DNA of 64,000 nt from Larix kaempferi. Its lineage: Eukaryota > Streptophyta > Pinopsida > Pinales > Pinaceae. A program made the position numbers and the translations under genes. The stretch is taken from positions 15,189,001 through 15,253,000 of the forward strand of contig BSBM01000151.1 in NCBI GenBank assembly GCA_027924585.1, given 5' to 3'. The notes under the pieces are model-generated. The model was not told where the DNA came from. It saw only the letters and a program-made list of their open reading frames with translations, and searched no databases. This document shows, piece after piece, positions 46,137-58,893 of this stretch (its first letter is position 1; every line of letters begins with the position of its first letter).

Positions 46137-46882
46137 TACTTATTTATGGATCAAACTGCAAAACTAATCAGAAATTCAAGCAAGGAGAGGGAGCCTCCTA
46201 AATGAAGATTTATAACAGCTATAAAAGGATTCTATGTCTGGTTTTAATGCATGGGATGAGTATTATAAGGAAATTCAGACATGAAATAAATAATGTAATT
46301 ACACTTCACTCTCCTTTTGGCTTTCAAGTAATTACATACAAAACTAGTTATAATTCTCATGTAAACTAACTAGTATTGAATGATGAGTATGTAGAAAATA
46401 TTTGAGGCTTTCAAGACATCCAAACATATTTTTTGCAAACTCAATTAGGACTAATATGACAGTATCAAATTCATTTATACATTTATGGAAGCCATTAACA
46501 TTGTAATCCTATCCTTGCACATAGAACTCAAGATATGAAGTGCCTCTTACAATACATCAACCAGTCTCTCCAAGATAGCACATGATAAGAACAAGAGGTA
46601 CTTAAATTAGAATTTAACAAGAGGGATGGTTGCAATAAGGCTCACAAATGATGCATATGCATCATATTTCTCTCTCAGAACTCCTCCAAATGCAATGGAC
46701 TCTCTGATTGGAATGATTTCTTCATAAACTCCTTTAAATATCTCCAATCTCTGCAAAATGGACTAGGTTTCTTGGACTCTTCATAGGATGTAATGACTTG
46801 TACCTGCAATAAGAATATACATGGTTGCAATAGAAGGAAAAATATCATAGAAGAATAATTGAAGAGAAGGAATGGGGCTCAT
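46137..46882. repeat. repeat R, second copy, left part
   Basis: Homologous to 12665 through about 13412. Split at CTCAT (46878-46882) by the chromovirus; the right part resumes at 63485. Confidence 0.87.
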
Positions 46883-47912
46883 TGATGCAGGAGCATCGGG
46901 GCCTAGGCAAACCAGTCGAAGTTAGTTGACATGGAGAAAGTCAACCAGAGGGAGTGCCGATGAACACTAGTGCAGAAGAGTAGATTGGATTGTTTAAGTC
47001 AATGAGTCGAGTAGGAGAAATCAGGATACGGATGACAGAAGTAGCGAGCGTCAAATTTTGCGAACGTTGAAGAGTTGACATGATTGAGAGTTGACATACG
47101 ACAGGAAGGGTGGAGCGTCGATGGTCGAAAAGCATCGAACACGACACCGACGGGTTTGGGCATGAGCCAAGCGAGGATGAAAGGGCAGACTGGAGAATCC
47201 TGAAGAGTGTGAAGAGTGTGAAGGAAGCCAATGGGTAAGTCGAAACTGATAGATAGTATGACCGATGTGACGGATTACTGTAGCCTATCAGAAGAAGGTC
47301 GAGAAGTCAAGCAAAGTACTTGGAAACAGTTCGGGGTTACTAAGAAAGTTAATGGAAGTTATTGAAGGTAGTTTGGATCATGACAGATGTCAACATAGGA
47401 AGATATTGTGCAGCACGGCAATGGTGCTGACAGTTGCAGGTCTGCAGAATCTGAGGATATCGACAGAAAGAGGATGCATGTCTCGGGGGTTGGAGTGATC
47501 TCGGGGACCGCAACAACAGAGTAGAAGACTCATGCATAGGCATAGAATAGGGAGTTCACTTGGCAGAGTGGAGATTCCCCGGAGCAGAGTTCGGGGAGAA
47601 GATAGGCAGACTGGAGAGAAGAGTCACATGTCTTCTAAACACAGGGAAGATCGAGCCATATCTCAGAGTTCCACAGTGAACCACGAGAGGGTGAGGTCGA
47701 CACACTGAGATAGCACATAGTTACTTCTGTATTGTAAGGATGAGGCAGACCGATTAGTTATTTATTTTCATTCCTTGCAGTTTGCATTGTAACCATTTCA
47801 ATGAAGTAATATAAGCCAGCTCGTGGCATCCTGTTTACAACGTGTCTATGTGAACGTTGTGTGTTGTGTGTATTGTTAATCAAGAACCTTAACGATAAGG
47901 AGCCTTGCGTCA
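46883..47912 (+). repeat. 5' LTR of the chromovirus
   Basis: Pairs with 62454-63484 across its length. Both copies are rich in TCGA/GTCGAC words and contain a shared 'cctgaagagtgtgaagagtg' stretch. Confidence 0.94.
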
Positions 47913-47914
47913 GT

Positions 47915-47993
47915 TGGTATCCGAGCGGAAGGAGAATCCATGAGTAGCAAAGGTGGTGATACCAACCTGCCTTGCATCGGTTGGTATCAAAGC
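47915..47993 (+). other. two PBS-like sites in tandem
   Basis: TGGTATCCGAGC at 47915-47926 follows the LTR by two bases. A second iMet-like word, TGGTATCAAAGC, lies at 47982-47993, 67 bp downstream. Each is preceded by 'ccttgc.tc.g.t' and followed by 'gg.ag.gaatc', so the PBS neighbourhood is duplicated. Each matches the iMet word at 11 of 12 positions. Confidence 0.7.
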
Positions 47994-48145
47994 GGGAAGT
48001 GAATCTCCTGCGCGGAGAAGAACGTTAGTGATATTGAGCCTACAAGTGCATTGAACAGCTCTAGCTGAGGTTGGGTAGAGTTGTGCGTGACTTGTTAAAT
48101 CCTGGTTGCAATTTGACGAAGTGGGAGTTTCAACCAAGGTTCAAA

Positions 48146-49243
48146 ATGACTCACAGAGGTGTTAGTGTCCGAGGACAAAGAGCGCATGGCGAAGCAGTCA
48201 CAGTTGATCATGAGATGTTTGACAAGTGCATCTGAACAATGCGAACTTTGACAAATGAAGTTGCATTGATCAAAGCAAGCCAAAGGCGTGGTTGTATTCC
48301 TGATGCGTTAGACCACAGCGACGAGGAATTCGAAGAAGTGGAACCATGGGAAGCAGCGGGAGAAGAACCAGAAGATAAACTGATCAAAATTCTGACAGAT
48401 ATGAGAGGTCAGACGAGGATAGATGTGCGTACCTACTCAAGAAGTCTGGATCCAGAAGATTTGATCGACTGGTTCAGAGAGATGGAGAAATACTTCGACA
48501 TAGAGCAGATCGAGGATCCTAAATGGGCTAATAGTGCATGTCTGAGGTTGAAGGGTCATGCCTCATTATGGTGGGACAATGTGCAATCTGATAGAGTCAA
48601 GAAGGGCAAGGAGAAAATCAAGTCTTGGGATAGGATGGTCGCCAAGTTGAAAGGGAAGTTATTGCCAAATGAATATGTGATTTACTTGTTTCGGAAGTTA
48701 TAGAACTTTCAACAAAAAGAGATGACCATGAAGGAGTACACGGAAGAGTTCTACAGATTGTCGATAAGGTTGGGACAAACCGACAAAGGAGATGAAGTTG
48801 TCTCCAGGTATGTGAATGGCTTTAAATATGCCATTCAAGATGAATTGATCATGTTGATATTGAGAGCTGTTGGTGAATCCTACCAGATAGATTTGAAGGC
48901 AGAAGAGAAATTGTCAAGGAAATCTGCAGCGACCAGAGGTAGGATGACTGGTCGGGGTATGAAGACTGTTTCTGCAAAAGGCCAAAGTAGCGGTTACAGA
49001 AAGGAATATGTCAAAGAAAGTCGAAGGATGGAAGGAACATCAACAAGGGATAAAATGCAAGAGAACCGACGTGATGGTCATGAGAACCTTAGTCGAGGTG
49101 CGTATGGTCGAAGTGGTCCATCTGACAGAAAGGGAGCTAACAGACCATCCATAATCTGTTACAAGTGTCGTGGAGCAGGACACAAGGCATATGAATGCCC
49201 AGAGAACCGACATGCTGCAAAGGAGTCGAAACCCAGATGTTGA
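48146..49243 (+). pseudogene. chromovirus gag with zinc knuckle
   Basis: An ATG at 48146 opens a frame broken by TGA (48233) and TAG (48701). The capsid part shows 'SLDPEDLIDWFREMEKYFDI', 'LKGHASLWWDNVQ', 'MTMKEYTEEFYRL' and 'SRYVNGFKYAIQDELIML'. A basic Arg/Gly-rich linker leads to the CCHC knuckle 'CYKCRGAGHKAYEC' near 49160-49200, with all four ligands present. Confidence 0.88.
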
Positions 49244-49402
49244 AGGGATGAGCAAGTCGACGAGAGGGAAGAATCGACATTCAGAAGAAGTCAGGATGGT
49301 AAGAAGAAAAGTCAAGCCATAACAACCAGGAAGACACTGGTTTTGGATGACAGACGCGATGAGCAATAGCCAGCATAATGAAATTCCATCTTTCAAACGA
49401 AG

Positions 49403-50059
49403 GTGCGAATTGACGAATGGTGTTGCAAGACCATAGTTGATGGTAGAAGCACTGAGAATATTCTATCGACAGAGGTGATCGACAAAGCTAAGTTAAAGTG
49501 TCAAGAACACCCACACCCTTACAAGATCTCATCGTTGCATAAAGGACATCATGTGAAGGTGGCCGAACAGTGCTTAATCAACTTCAGAGTTGAAGGGTTT
49601 GAAGACAGTGTACTGTGTGACGTAATCCCCATGGACGCGTGCCATCTGTTGTTACGGAGACCATGGAAATATGATCGGAAGATGATTTATGATGTTCAAG
49701 CCAACACAGTCACAATGTGGAAGAATGGCGTGCAAAGGAATCTTAAGCTGAAGCCGGAGGAACAAGCCCGTTGTAAGCGTGGCGAGAGAAACTTTTGGGA
49801 GAAGCAAGTGCTGATGTGTTCAACGAAAGAACTCCTTGTAGAGGAGGAAAAGAAGTTGGGATGTTATGCTATCTTTTTGAAAGGACCATGTGTTGAGAGG
49901 TCGACAATGGAGAAGACTCCGGTCGAATTCGGAAAGATGCTTGACGAGTGGCGGACAAGGAGCATATCCCATCAGATCGACTTGATTCCAGGGTCGAGTA
50001 TTCCAAACAAAGCACCGCATAGGATGAGTCCGACAGAAGGTCAGGAACTCAACCGATAG
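49403..50059 (+). pseudogene. chromovirus protease region
   Basis: Same frame as gag. The retropepsin-like segment contains 'TIVDGRSTENILSTEVI' (Asp kept, following Gly changed to Arg relative to the usual DGGS/DSGS) and then 'LCDVIPMDACHLLLRRPWKY' (normally LLGRPW). The linker to RT ends with 'SIPNKAPHRMSPTEGQEL', the usual lead-in to the RT fingers. Confidence 0.85.
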
Positions 50060-51357
50060 GTCCAGGAATTGTTGGACATGGGATTGATAAGAGAGAGTCG
50101 GATTCCATGCGTGGTACCAATAGTATTAGCATTGAATAAGGGTGGAGAATGGAGAATGTGTACAGACTCCAGAGCCATCAACATGATCATGATCAAGTAT
50201 CAATTTCCATTGCCGATAATGGAAGACTTGATGAATTTCCTGAATGGAGTGACGAAGATAGACCTGAAGAGCGGTTATCACTAGATTCAGGTAAGAGAAG
50301 GAGATGAATGGGAGACAACATTCAAGACCAAGGAAGGGTTGTATGAGTGGTTAGTCATGCCTTTCGGACTGACTAATGCACCCAGTACATTAATGTGTTT
50401 GATGAATGAGGTACTCAAACAATTCTTGGGAAATTTTGTCGTAGTCTATCTTGACAACATTCTGATTTTCAGTTGAACCAAGACATAACACTTTGAGCAC
50501 ATTCGACAAGTATTGCAAAAATTGTAGGAAGAGAAGCTGATGGTGAACCTACAAAAGTGCTTCTTCATGAAGGAAGAACGGGTGTACTTGGGATTCGTAA
50601 TCTCGTGTAAAGGGTTGGTGATGGACCCAGAGAAGGTGATGGAAATATTGGACTGGCCGGAACCGAGAAGTACGACTGGAGTAAGGAGTTTCCATGGACT
50701 TTCTAGTTTCTATAGGAAGTTCATTCGAGAATTCAATCGTATTTGTGAACCTTTGACAGAGTACATGAAGAAAGGGGAGTTCAAGTGGACAGAAACTGCC
50801 CAGCGAGCTTTCGACAAGTTGAAGGAAAAATTCATTGAGATCCCAGTGTTAGCATTCCCAAATTTCGACAAAGTTTTCTAGGTCGATTGTGATGCAAGTG
50901 GAACGACAATTGGAGCAGTGTTGAACTAGGAGGGCCGACCAATTGCATTCTTCAGTGAGAAGTTGGATGACGCGAAGCAGAAATATTTGGTCTATGACCA
51001 GGAATTTTATGTATTGTCCAAGCATTAAAGAAGTAGAGGCATTATTTGTTTCCCATGGAATTTGTGTTATACACAGATCACCAAGCACTGAGGTATCTGA
51101 ATACTCAGTTGAAGTTGAACTAGTGACCCATGAAATGGGTCGAATTCCTTCAGGGATATACGTTCATGTTTTGACATAGTTCGGGAAAGTCGAATAAGGT
51201 TGCCGACGCGCTGAGTCGAAGAGTTGCATTGCTGAACACGGCGACAGTTCAGGAAACATGAATAGAGTTGGTGAAGACAGAGTATGAGACCGACGGGGAT
51301 TTTGCAAAAGCATGGGAAGCTTGTCATGAACCATAGAGTGTTGATAGAACTCCATAC
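50060..51357 (+). pseudogene. chromovirus RT and RNase H
   Basis: Continues in the same frame: 'VQELLDMGLIRESRIPCVVP', 'GGEWRMCTDSRAIN', 'FLNGVTKIDLKSGYH', then '[10 protein letters not shown]' and '[11 protein letters not shown]' near 50440-50475, with the second catalytic Asp changed to Asn. RNase H shows 'VDCDASGTTIGAVLN', 'GRPIAFFSEKLDDAKQKY' and 'YDQEFYVL', then loses frame around 51025-51357. In-frame stops lie at 50057, 50282, about 50474, 50525, 50879 and later. Confidence 0.87.
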
Positions 51358-51966
51358 TTGGATTATTTTATCCAAGAGGGATACCTATTAAGGGGACAAC
51401 AATTATGTATTCCAAGAGTATTCGTAAGGGAGAACCTAATCCGAGAGTTGCATAGCGACGGATTAACAGGTCATTTTGGCATCGACAAGACCAAGGCATT
51501 AGTCGAAGAAAATTATTTTTGGCCAGGAATGACGACAAATTTCGGAAAGTGGATTTGACAATGTAGAGTTTTCCAGTTGGAAGAAGGGAGAAGTAAGAAC
51601 ACGAGGTTGTATACACCGTTACTTGTACCAAATAACCCATGGGAGCACCTGAACATGGATTTTGTTCTAGGATTGCTGAAGACACGGCAAGGGAGTGACT
51701 CAATCTTTTTTGTAGTCGACAAATTTTCAAAAAAGACACACTTTATTCCATGCAAGAAGACAAGTGATGCCACAGGAATTGTTGTACTATTATTCAAGGA
51801 AGTAGTCAGATTGCATGGGTTTCCAAAGAGTATCACATCGGACAGAGATACCAAGTTTATGGGACATTTCTGGAGAACCCTATGGAATAAACTGGATAAA
51901 AGGTTGCAATTTAGCTCAGCATATCATCCGAAGATGGACACACATAACGAGGTGGTGAACAGAAGT
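51358..51966 (+). pseudogene. chromovirus integrase, N-terminal part
   Basis: In a new frame: the zinc-binding region 'RELHSDGLTGHFGIDKTKAL' with 'YFWPGM' and a broken Cys pair near 51560, then the core with D in 'NMDFVLGLLK', D in 'SITSDRDTKFMGHFW' and E in 'THNEVVNRS'. All three catalytic acids are visible. The frame is cut directly after 'NRS' by the nested element; it resumes at 61727. Confidence 0.87.
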
Positions 51967-53365
51967 TACCAGGGCTTTTGGCAGACATAGCCCCAATATT
52001 ATTTCTCATAAATTCATAACAATTAAAAACGTATGTGTGTAGATGCAAACTCAATAAAAAAACAGCGGAAATAAACATAACAACACACATAAGCATAGAT
52101 TCACATCAGCATATTCATCTCAAGCAATCAACATGCAGAGAATTCAATCCCCTTCTTATGCTACTTCATATCGATTTCATTAACATGCAGAATAATCATT
52201 CAAATACCATGTTGCAGAACACAGATTGTATATAATTTAATCCACAAAGCATACTTATCTTGCAACGCAAATGCCCAACGACTGGCTACGTGAGAGCAAC
52301 GTTCCACCCAACCATAGATGTCTGTCCAGCCTGTATTCTTTCAGCTGAGAGATCACCCCCGAGCTGGGTTGTGTATCCACTAAAGAGGAACTAGATGGCT
52401 CACTCACAGTCAGGGTTTCACTCAAACAACCATACTAAGCCAACACACAGTTGGGTTTTTCAAGCATGCAATAGGAGGTGGAGGAGGATGCTAGTCCGTT
52501 GAGCTCAATCCTAGAGCCACATACACTTCAAGCTGGATTCAGCAATCCCATCCTCTATTCAAAGATACATTCTTGAATTTCTCACAACTCTGTCACAAAT
52601 AACCCCAAATCCGTCACTGATTTTCTGGGCAGTTAAAACTGGGTATTCCTATGGATTTCGGGATAGATAATGCTCCCAAATTCGCCCCAAGGTTCATACC
52701 AATGGATCCCCCATTGGATTTCACTGTCCAATGCCAAATCTGGGCGTTTTTGGCTCTTCAAAACGTGGGTTCTCTCAAGGTCGCGATTTCTGGTTTTTCT
52801 CTTTGCTGGAAATTCGTTTTTGGATGGAAAATAGTGCTGGTAAGTTTCACAATGGAATGGGGATGAGGAAGAAGCAACCCCCATGAGGTAGAGTGGCTTG
52901 TGGTACAAGAAAACAGAGCCCAAACTCTGCCATACGAATTTCTGGGCTGCCCATGCTCCATTGAAGCCATGGACTAAATTCCTCAACCACTTCCTTACAA
53001 TCTTAAATAAATGTCAGCAAGGTGAGTCAAATGGGTTCTCAAGGTGACATATGGCAGCCTATGATTCAATCCCATAGCCCCCTCACCACTCCCTAGTGGA
53101 TACACGTGGCCCCTTCTCATTCGTTTCCTCCGTAGCCAGTCTTGGAAGTTTATACTGCATGATGTTTATTTACATCTTATTACAATTTCCATGGCTTAAG
53201 AGCACATGGGCATCAAATATCAATGCTTGCTTTTTAAATAAAAAATTCAGGTTTTCACTAGCGGGGCCTTGGCCTTGAGCTCCACGCTAGGAAAATATTC
53301 ATCACATGTACACATTATTTACATTAAATGCTAATACATCCTAAGAGTCAAAATGGGGTATTATA
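51967..53365 (-). repeat. 3' LTR of the nested element (outer end truncated)
   Basis: Matches 60327-61725 closely. The first 51 bases seen at 60276-60326 are absent here. The PPT-side end reads TATAATACCCC on the minus strand where the other LTR has TGTAATACCCC, so its terminal TG has mutated to TA. Confidence 0.9.
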
Positions 53366-53380
53366 ATCCCCTCCCCCTTA
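53366..53380 (-). other. polypurine tract
   Basis: Minus strand TAAGGGGGAGGGGAT directly before the 3' LTR, preceded by AAGGACAGTGTTATTC, a chromovirus-style pre-PPT sequence. Confidence 0.88.
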
Positions 53381-53533
53381 GAATAACACTGTCCTTGGTG
53401 TTCCAAGACTTAGGCATACATATACAATTTACACATGTCCAAAACTTCAAAAACTTTGCAGATCTGCCCTGCATTCTGTTCTTTACTTTGAACTTTCAGG
53501 ACCAAGTCCTTTGATTTTCACGAGCTGCTCCTG

Positions 53534-53962
53534 CTAATTCGGATCTTCCAGCTCATCCATAAGTCTGGAAACTTTATGGCTGCTACCCTCTTGAGGTTCT
53601 CTTGTTGGGAAGTTGTGGAGGCAATGATCCCCTCCACCTTTCCAACACTTCACTGGTTGCTTCATCTTTACCTGCTCAATTTTCTTTGTGTCTTCCCACC
53701 TGGAGCGTTTCTTAATCGGACGATTGGATGAATGCTTCTTCATTGATCCACTTTTCTTTCCCTTGTTGATTGCTCTCGTAATGCTTTTTACCTCTTTCTG
53801 CAGACGAATAGAGTCCTGCAAGACCTTGTAGTTCATCTCGTTCTGCTGCATTTTCATCTTGAGCATCTCTCCAAGATTTTCTTGGGTCTTGGCAATTGTT
53901 TGAAGAAGACTTCCAGCTAATTCTAATAGCCCTTGGTCTACCGCCATGGTCAATGGAAACAA
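53534..53962 (-). CDS. gag-like protein with decayed zinc knuckle
   Basis: An uninterrupted 142-codon frame; the start chosen is the first ATG at 53962. Residues about 10-65 are a Leu/Gln/Lys-rich helical stretch ('ENLGEMLKMKMQQNEMNYKV') likely to form a coiled coil. Residues 66-100 are basic ('KKHSSNRPIKKRSRWEDTKK'). Residues 105-120 read 'CWKGGGDHCLHNFPTR', a CCHC knuckle with the second Cys changed to Gly and the last to Phe. The end is short and acidic. It resembles the C-terminal half of a Ty3 gag. It lies only about 150 bp from the PPT, the 3' end of the element, with no pol. An ORF in another frame (53712-54029) overlaps it, so a longer gag may have been frameshifted near 53960. Probably inactive. 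Confidence 0.55.
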   Translation of the reverse strand: MFPLTMAVDQGLLELAGSLLQTIAKTQENLGEMLKMKMQQNEMNYKVLQDSIRLQKEVKSITRAINKGKKSGSMKKHSSNRPIKKRSRWEDTKKIEQVKMKQPVKCWKGGGDHCLHNFPTREPQEGSSHKVSRLMDELEDPN

Positions 53963-54846
53963 CTGACCACACTTTTCTCACTAGCAACACTTGCCTACAC
54001 CGGCTGCAAGCAATTGATTCCATTTTCACCTGTGAAATTCATCATTACAATTCTTGTTAGGCCAAGCATAACCCAAACATTTAAAAAAATCAGTCAATGG
54101 TTTTTCTCCCCAGTTGACATGGATAGTCCATGCTTTACTCATGAGACTTCCACACTTTTTATGCTTGCCCAACATACACATGAATTCCTTCATGTTCATC
54201 CATTCATAGGTAATTCATTAATTGGCATTCACAATTCACTTTAATCAAATAAACACACTTTTACTTTCGGTCATGCATGCATTCAACAATTTTCTAATTC
54301 TATAAATGCATCAATAAAAGGGAAAGAGAGAGAGCAGTAAGAGTTTTCTCCTCTTAGTCTTGTTCCATTCTAGAACCCACACCACCACTGTGGTTTTCAT
54401 GCTCTTATCCTCTTTCACTTCACGTGAATGCTAGACCTACCCTTCTTGGCTATGACACGTAGTGTCTATGGTCTATTCCAGATCTCTCAACCATGGAGTT
54501 CCTCCACTTGGTTGGTCTAACTCTTGGTTGCTAGGACTCACACAGTTCCACTAGCCCCATCTTTCATTACTACTCATGCTGAGCTCTTTAGGGTGGTTAC
54601 ATGTCCACATGCATCCTTGAGATGCTTTCATAGTCATTGCTTCCAGCAATACCTACACTCAAACATTGAATTAATCCACATGTTTAGTTTATTTTCATAG
54701 GAAATCATATCCAAATCATATACACATGTATATTCATAAGCAAGAAATTACAAGATAACCAAATACTTATCTGCATTAGATGTCTTCACTTTATTCCATA
54801 GGGTCCTTCTTTGCTTTACAAGCCTTGGAATCGCCTATGGATTTGG

Positions 54847-55122
54847 GTGTTTGGCCAGCGCGTAGGATGCCCCTCAACATCAAATAACCTTGTATGTTTG
54901 GCCAGCACGTAGGCTACTCCTAATCACCAATAATCTTGCATGTTTGGCCAGCATGCAGGCTGCTCCAAATCGTCAATAATCTCGCATGTTTGGCCAGCAC
55001 GCAGGCTGCTCCAAATCATCAATAATCTTGCATGTTTGACTAGCACGCAGGCTGATCCAAATCATCAACAATCTCGCATGTTTGGCCAGCACGCAGGCTG
55101 CTCCAAATCATCAATAATCTTG
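54847..55122. repeat. 46-bp tandem array, 6 copies
   Basis: Units at 54847, 54893, 54939, 54985, 55031 and 55077, consensus around 'catgtttggccagcacgcag' followed by 'gctgctccaaatcatcaata'. The middle four are nearly identical. It makes the plus-strand frame 54940-55281 look repetitive. Confidence 0.94.
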
Positions 55123-58100
55123 CCCAACCAGCCACTCTCTGGATTTACCAAGCAATTTATAGTTCTTTCAGGGTCCTTGCTTCCTGCATTGACCAAGGTT
55201 TCCAACAAAGAAACAATAATGCATCATCTCACTGTTACAAGATTTATGCTTGAAACCTTCATTATTTCAAATAAGAAATGAATGAAATTGAATACTTATA
55301 TGTATTATGCATTTCTTCTCTGGTCCACAGGGTCCTACTTTTACTTTATAAGCCTTGGGATCCTCCTGCGGACTAGGATGTTTGGCCAGCACGCAGGCTG
55401 CTCCAAATCATCGAATAATTAATGCCCCACCAGTACACCTTCACGTCGACTGGGTTTACTAAGCATTTGGTGGTGCCCAACCAGTCTCATACCTGGTTGG
55501 CCCTCTCCATTGACGAGCCAGCACATACGTATGGGTCATCGGCCAATGGAAGGTAACTGTGCCACCGACCATTACAGGTCAAGGCTCCACTACTCTTGCC
55601 TTAGGCTTGCATCAGCCTTTCACATGTATCACAATCCCTCAATGCGCATAACAATTCTTCACCCACACAAGGGTGGCACTTCTTCTCTTGTGTAAGCCGA
55701 CGGTTCCATTAAGGAATTCTTTAGGTGACTTTCTTAACTGCAGGATATCATGGCCCCATGATACCCACTCACCCTACACAAGGGTTACCACTGCTCATAC
55801 AGTCCTCTTGAGTATTCTTTTCTTCACTTTTCCCTTTAAGGTGCAACACTAAATTTCATAGGTATAATCTGTCAACACAAAATGGATAGCAAGCTCATTA
55901 GTATTGCTACTTTAGAACTATAAACATATTTCATAACATCCACTATCCAACCTTGAAACACCAGGAATGCATCCATTCCCTTAAGGCGTAGTCAACATTG
56001 GCATCCCTAACATAACTCAGCACCAAAAAGGCATGCACTCCTTACTGATGTGAACTATGAAGGTCCTAATCATACTTCAAGCAGTCTGCTATAATGGAAA
56101 TAAAATCAAAACATGCTCTGCATATTAACTCTAATAATTAGACATGCATGTATGTATATATATATCGTCCAGGGTTTTGGAACACTTATCCATTTTGCAG
56201 ATGTTATTTCTCTTCATTAATGAGGAATGGAGGCTCCTTCTTTGAGTTGACAGTCCCTCAGTTTGCCATCCCAATTCCTTTTGATGTTACATAACCTTCA
56301 TATGTCTTACTGACATAATCTTCACCATCCCACTCATATTGTTTACCAATCATGTAGTGCAGATGAGACATTAATAATGTCTTATGGCATTTCACCTGAA
56401 ACCCATTTTCAGATCATGGAATCCCTTCCCATGAAGTTTGGCTTCTGCAGGCCCACTCTCTCTTGGTCTTACTGCAATGTGTCTCCCTGGCACACTTATT
56501 AAACAGCCAAACAGTCAGTAACATTTAACAGTACCATTCAAATCTAATTGTTCCATAACCAATCCATGGCACTAATAATTAAATTCAGCATGAATTTGCA
56601 ACTCTGTCTACTATAGAAATTGGTTTTCTTATCCATGAGGCTATCCTCATATTGTTTGGCTCCTGTAAGTGACACCACTCTGTCCGTTATGGTCTTATGC
56701 CCGCTGCCATACATGAGCATCCACTTACAGCATGTCCTCCTGACACATTTTTATATAAGCCAAACAGTCATTAGCAATTATTAGCAAAATTTCAAATCCG
56801 AAACATTTACAAACCTAAGATTTACAACTCTTCTTACTAACAGAACTTAGAGTTCCCAACCATGAGATTCCTTCTCATAAGCTCTAGATCAAATTTTCAA
56901 ATCTGTTCCTCTCAGAAATTTGATTTGCAACCGTGATATTATTCTCATGAGAATGTTTTCAGATTTGTTTCATGCATACTTTACCACCATGAGAACCTTC
57001 TCATAACATTTGGCTTCTGCATACGGTAGATCCCAGTCTCTACTATGGACTTATCCTCATTGCCATATCTAAGACTTTTCTACCTGAAACTAAAACTTCA
57101 ATCAGCGAAACATGTCATGAGCATCTATGCATATTATCATTTCATTGCCACCACAGTCACTGAAGTGATCTCAGAATTATAACACTCAATAATTCAAACA
57201 CCTTCAGCTGTTAACATTTGAAATGCAACAAAATATATACACTTCTATATATGCATTATTATCACAATAGAATTTCAAGACATAGTCATACTATCCATGC
57301 AACTTAAATAAATCGTAAATACTCATTATTTCACAGTCATATCATTCATACAACTCTGTCCTTCCACAGAGCATTCTAGCAGCCCATCGATCATTATTGG
57401 GCTCTTCATGCACTTACTATTCTGCATACATAACAGCCCATGAAATGGTCCTAGAATTATCATCAATTCATCATTTCATTCATTATTTATTTTGCAATAA
57501 CATATGCATCATCCCTATGCATTCATACCATGCATCACAAGATTTATAAAATCTCTTAATGCACATCTACTCAATGCTACCTTGCATTGTTTCATGAGTA
57601 CTATGCATTCAAGCATATTATGATCGAAACATGACTATCTCATATAACTTGTATTACCATAATCAGGACCACCAGTCCTCACTTGCTTTGGTTATTAAGC
57701 ACATAACCAACATACACATGGCATGATATAAATCTGTATGAGTGCATTAAGATTTCTAAATAGTCATAGGGTGTGAGGATCATTTCATTCACTTACCCAC
57801 ACCTTACCAAGCTTGGTCGATTAACAGTCCCAATCGATATTCAATATCACATGCAAACTAACTCAATCATAGCTCAAACATAGTTGAAGAGATCTTACCA
57901 AATCCTCTTTCAACATTCATGCAATTTGGCACCAACAATCATTACCTGCATGGTTACCATTAACATCGCCTGATGTTACCTGATCAGTTGGCCTCTTACC
58001 AGGGTTGTTCAGTCCTTTTTCCAACTTTATGATCATAGATTCGTTGCACCATCCTTTTCTACATAAGGTTGTTGACTTCATGTAGCAACATCCTCAGCAC

Positions 58101-58893
58101 ATTTAGCCATGCTCTTTGTTATCTTTGGTCCTACAACCAATACCAACATCAATAGTGATTATCAACCATAATATTCTTCATTAGCAGTTTATTGCATATG
58201 CAGACTTCATTATTCTACCAATATGCAATATCCCATTTATGCACAAGCATTCCCCTATGCACTATGCAATGTTTGTTAAGATGTCATCTAGTGCATATAC
58301 ATCTATGTAATCTCTTACATTTTTAACATTTTTATGCCATATGACAATTTCCTAATTATAAGTATGATAACAACAGAGGTTTAAACAATTCTTCCTTTTT
58401 CGATCCCTCCTCGTAACATGGAATTTTCTCTTCCATATCATGCCATTGTAGAAATTTCCCATATTGACAACAAAATTTGTTTGTCAAAACAGCCGCTGGC
58501 ACTCTTCTGCACTAAATATCTATGATATATGTAGACCTAATTCAAACTTTGGTCATGCATCATTGTTCCCTGCTGGACAAGCTTTCTAATGCCTATCTTC
58601 ATGCTCCATTCCAACATCGGGTGCGGGAACTGCATTTCTTCAAAAATGACAACCTTCACTCCAATTCTGCACATTTTACACAGTTGCATTCTGGTCCAAA
58701 ATGCCAGCTTTACCCACCTGTGGAAGAAAATCTATGAGGAATCACAAAAAAATTTATATCGATCGAAGTTAGTCCATATAACAAGGAACACTCAGCAATT
58801 CGTGGATCTCAATTTCGATGCACCATTCATCTTTTATAAAATTATGGGTTTAACTACTTTTCCTTTTTAACTCCCTTTGCAACCTATGCTCCA

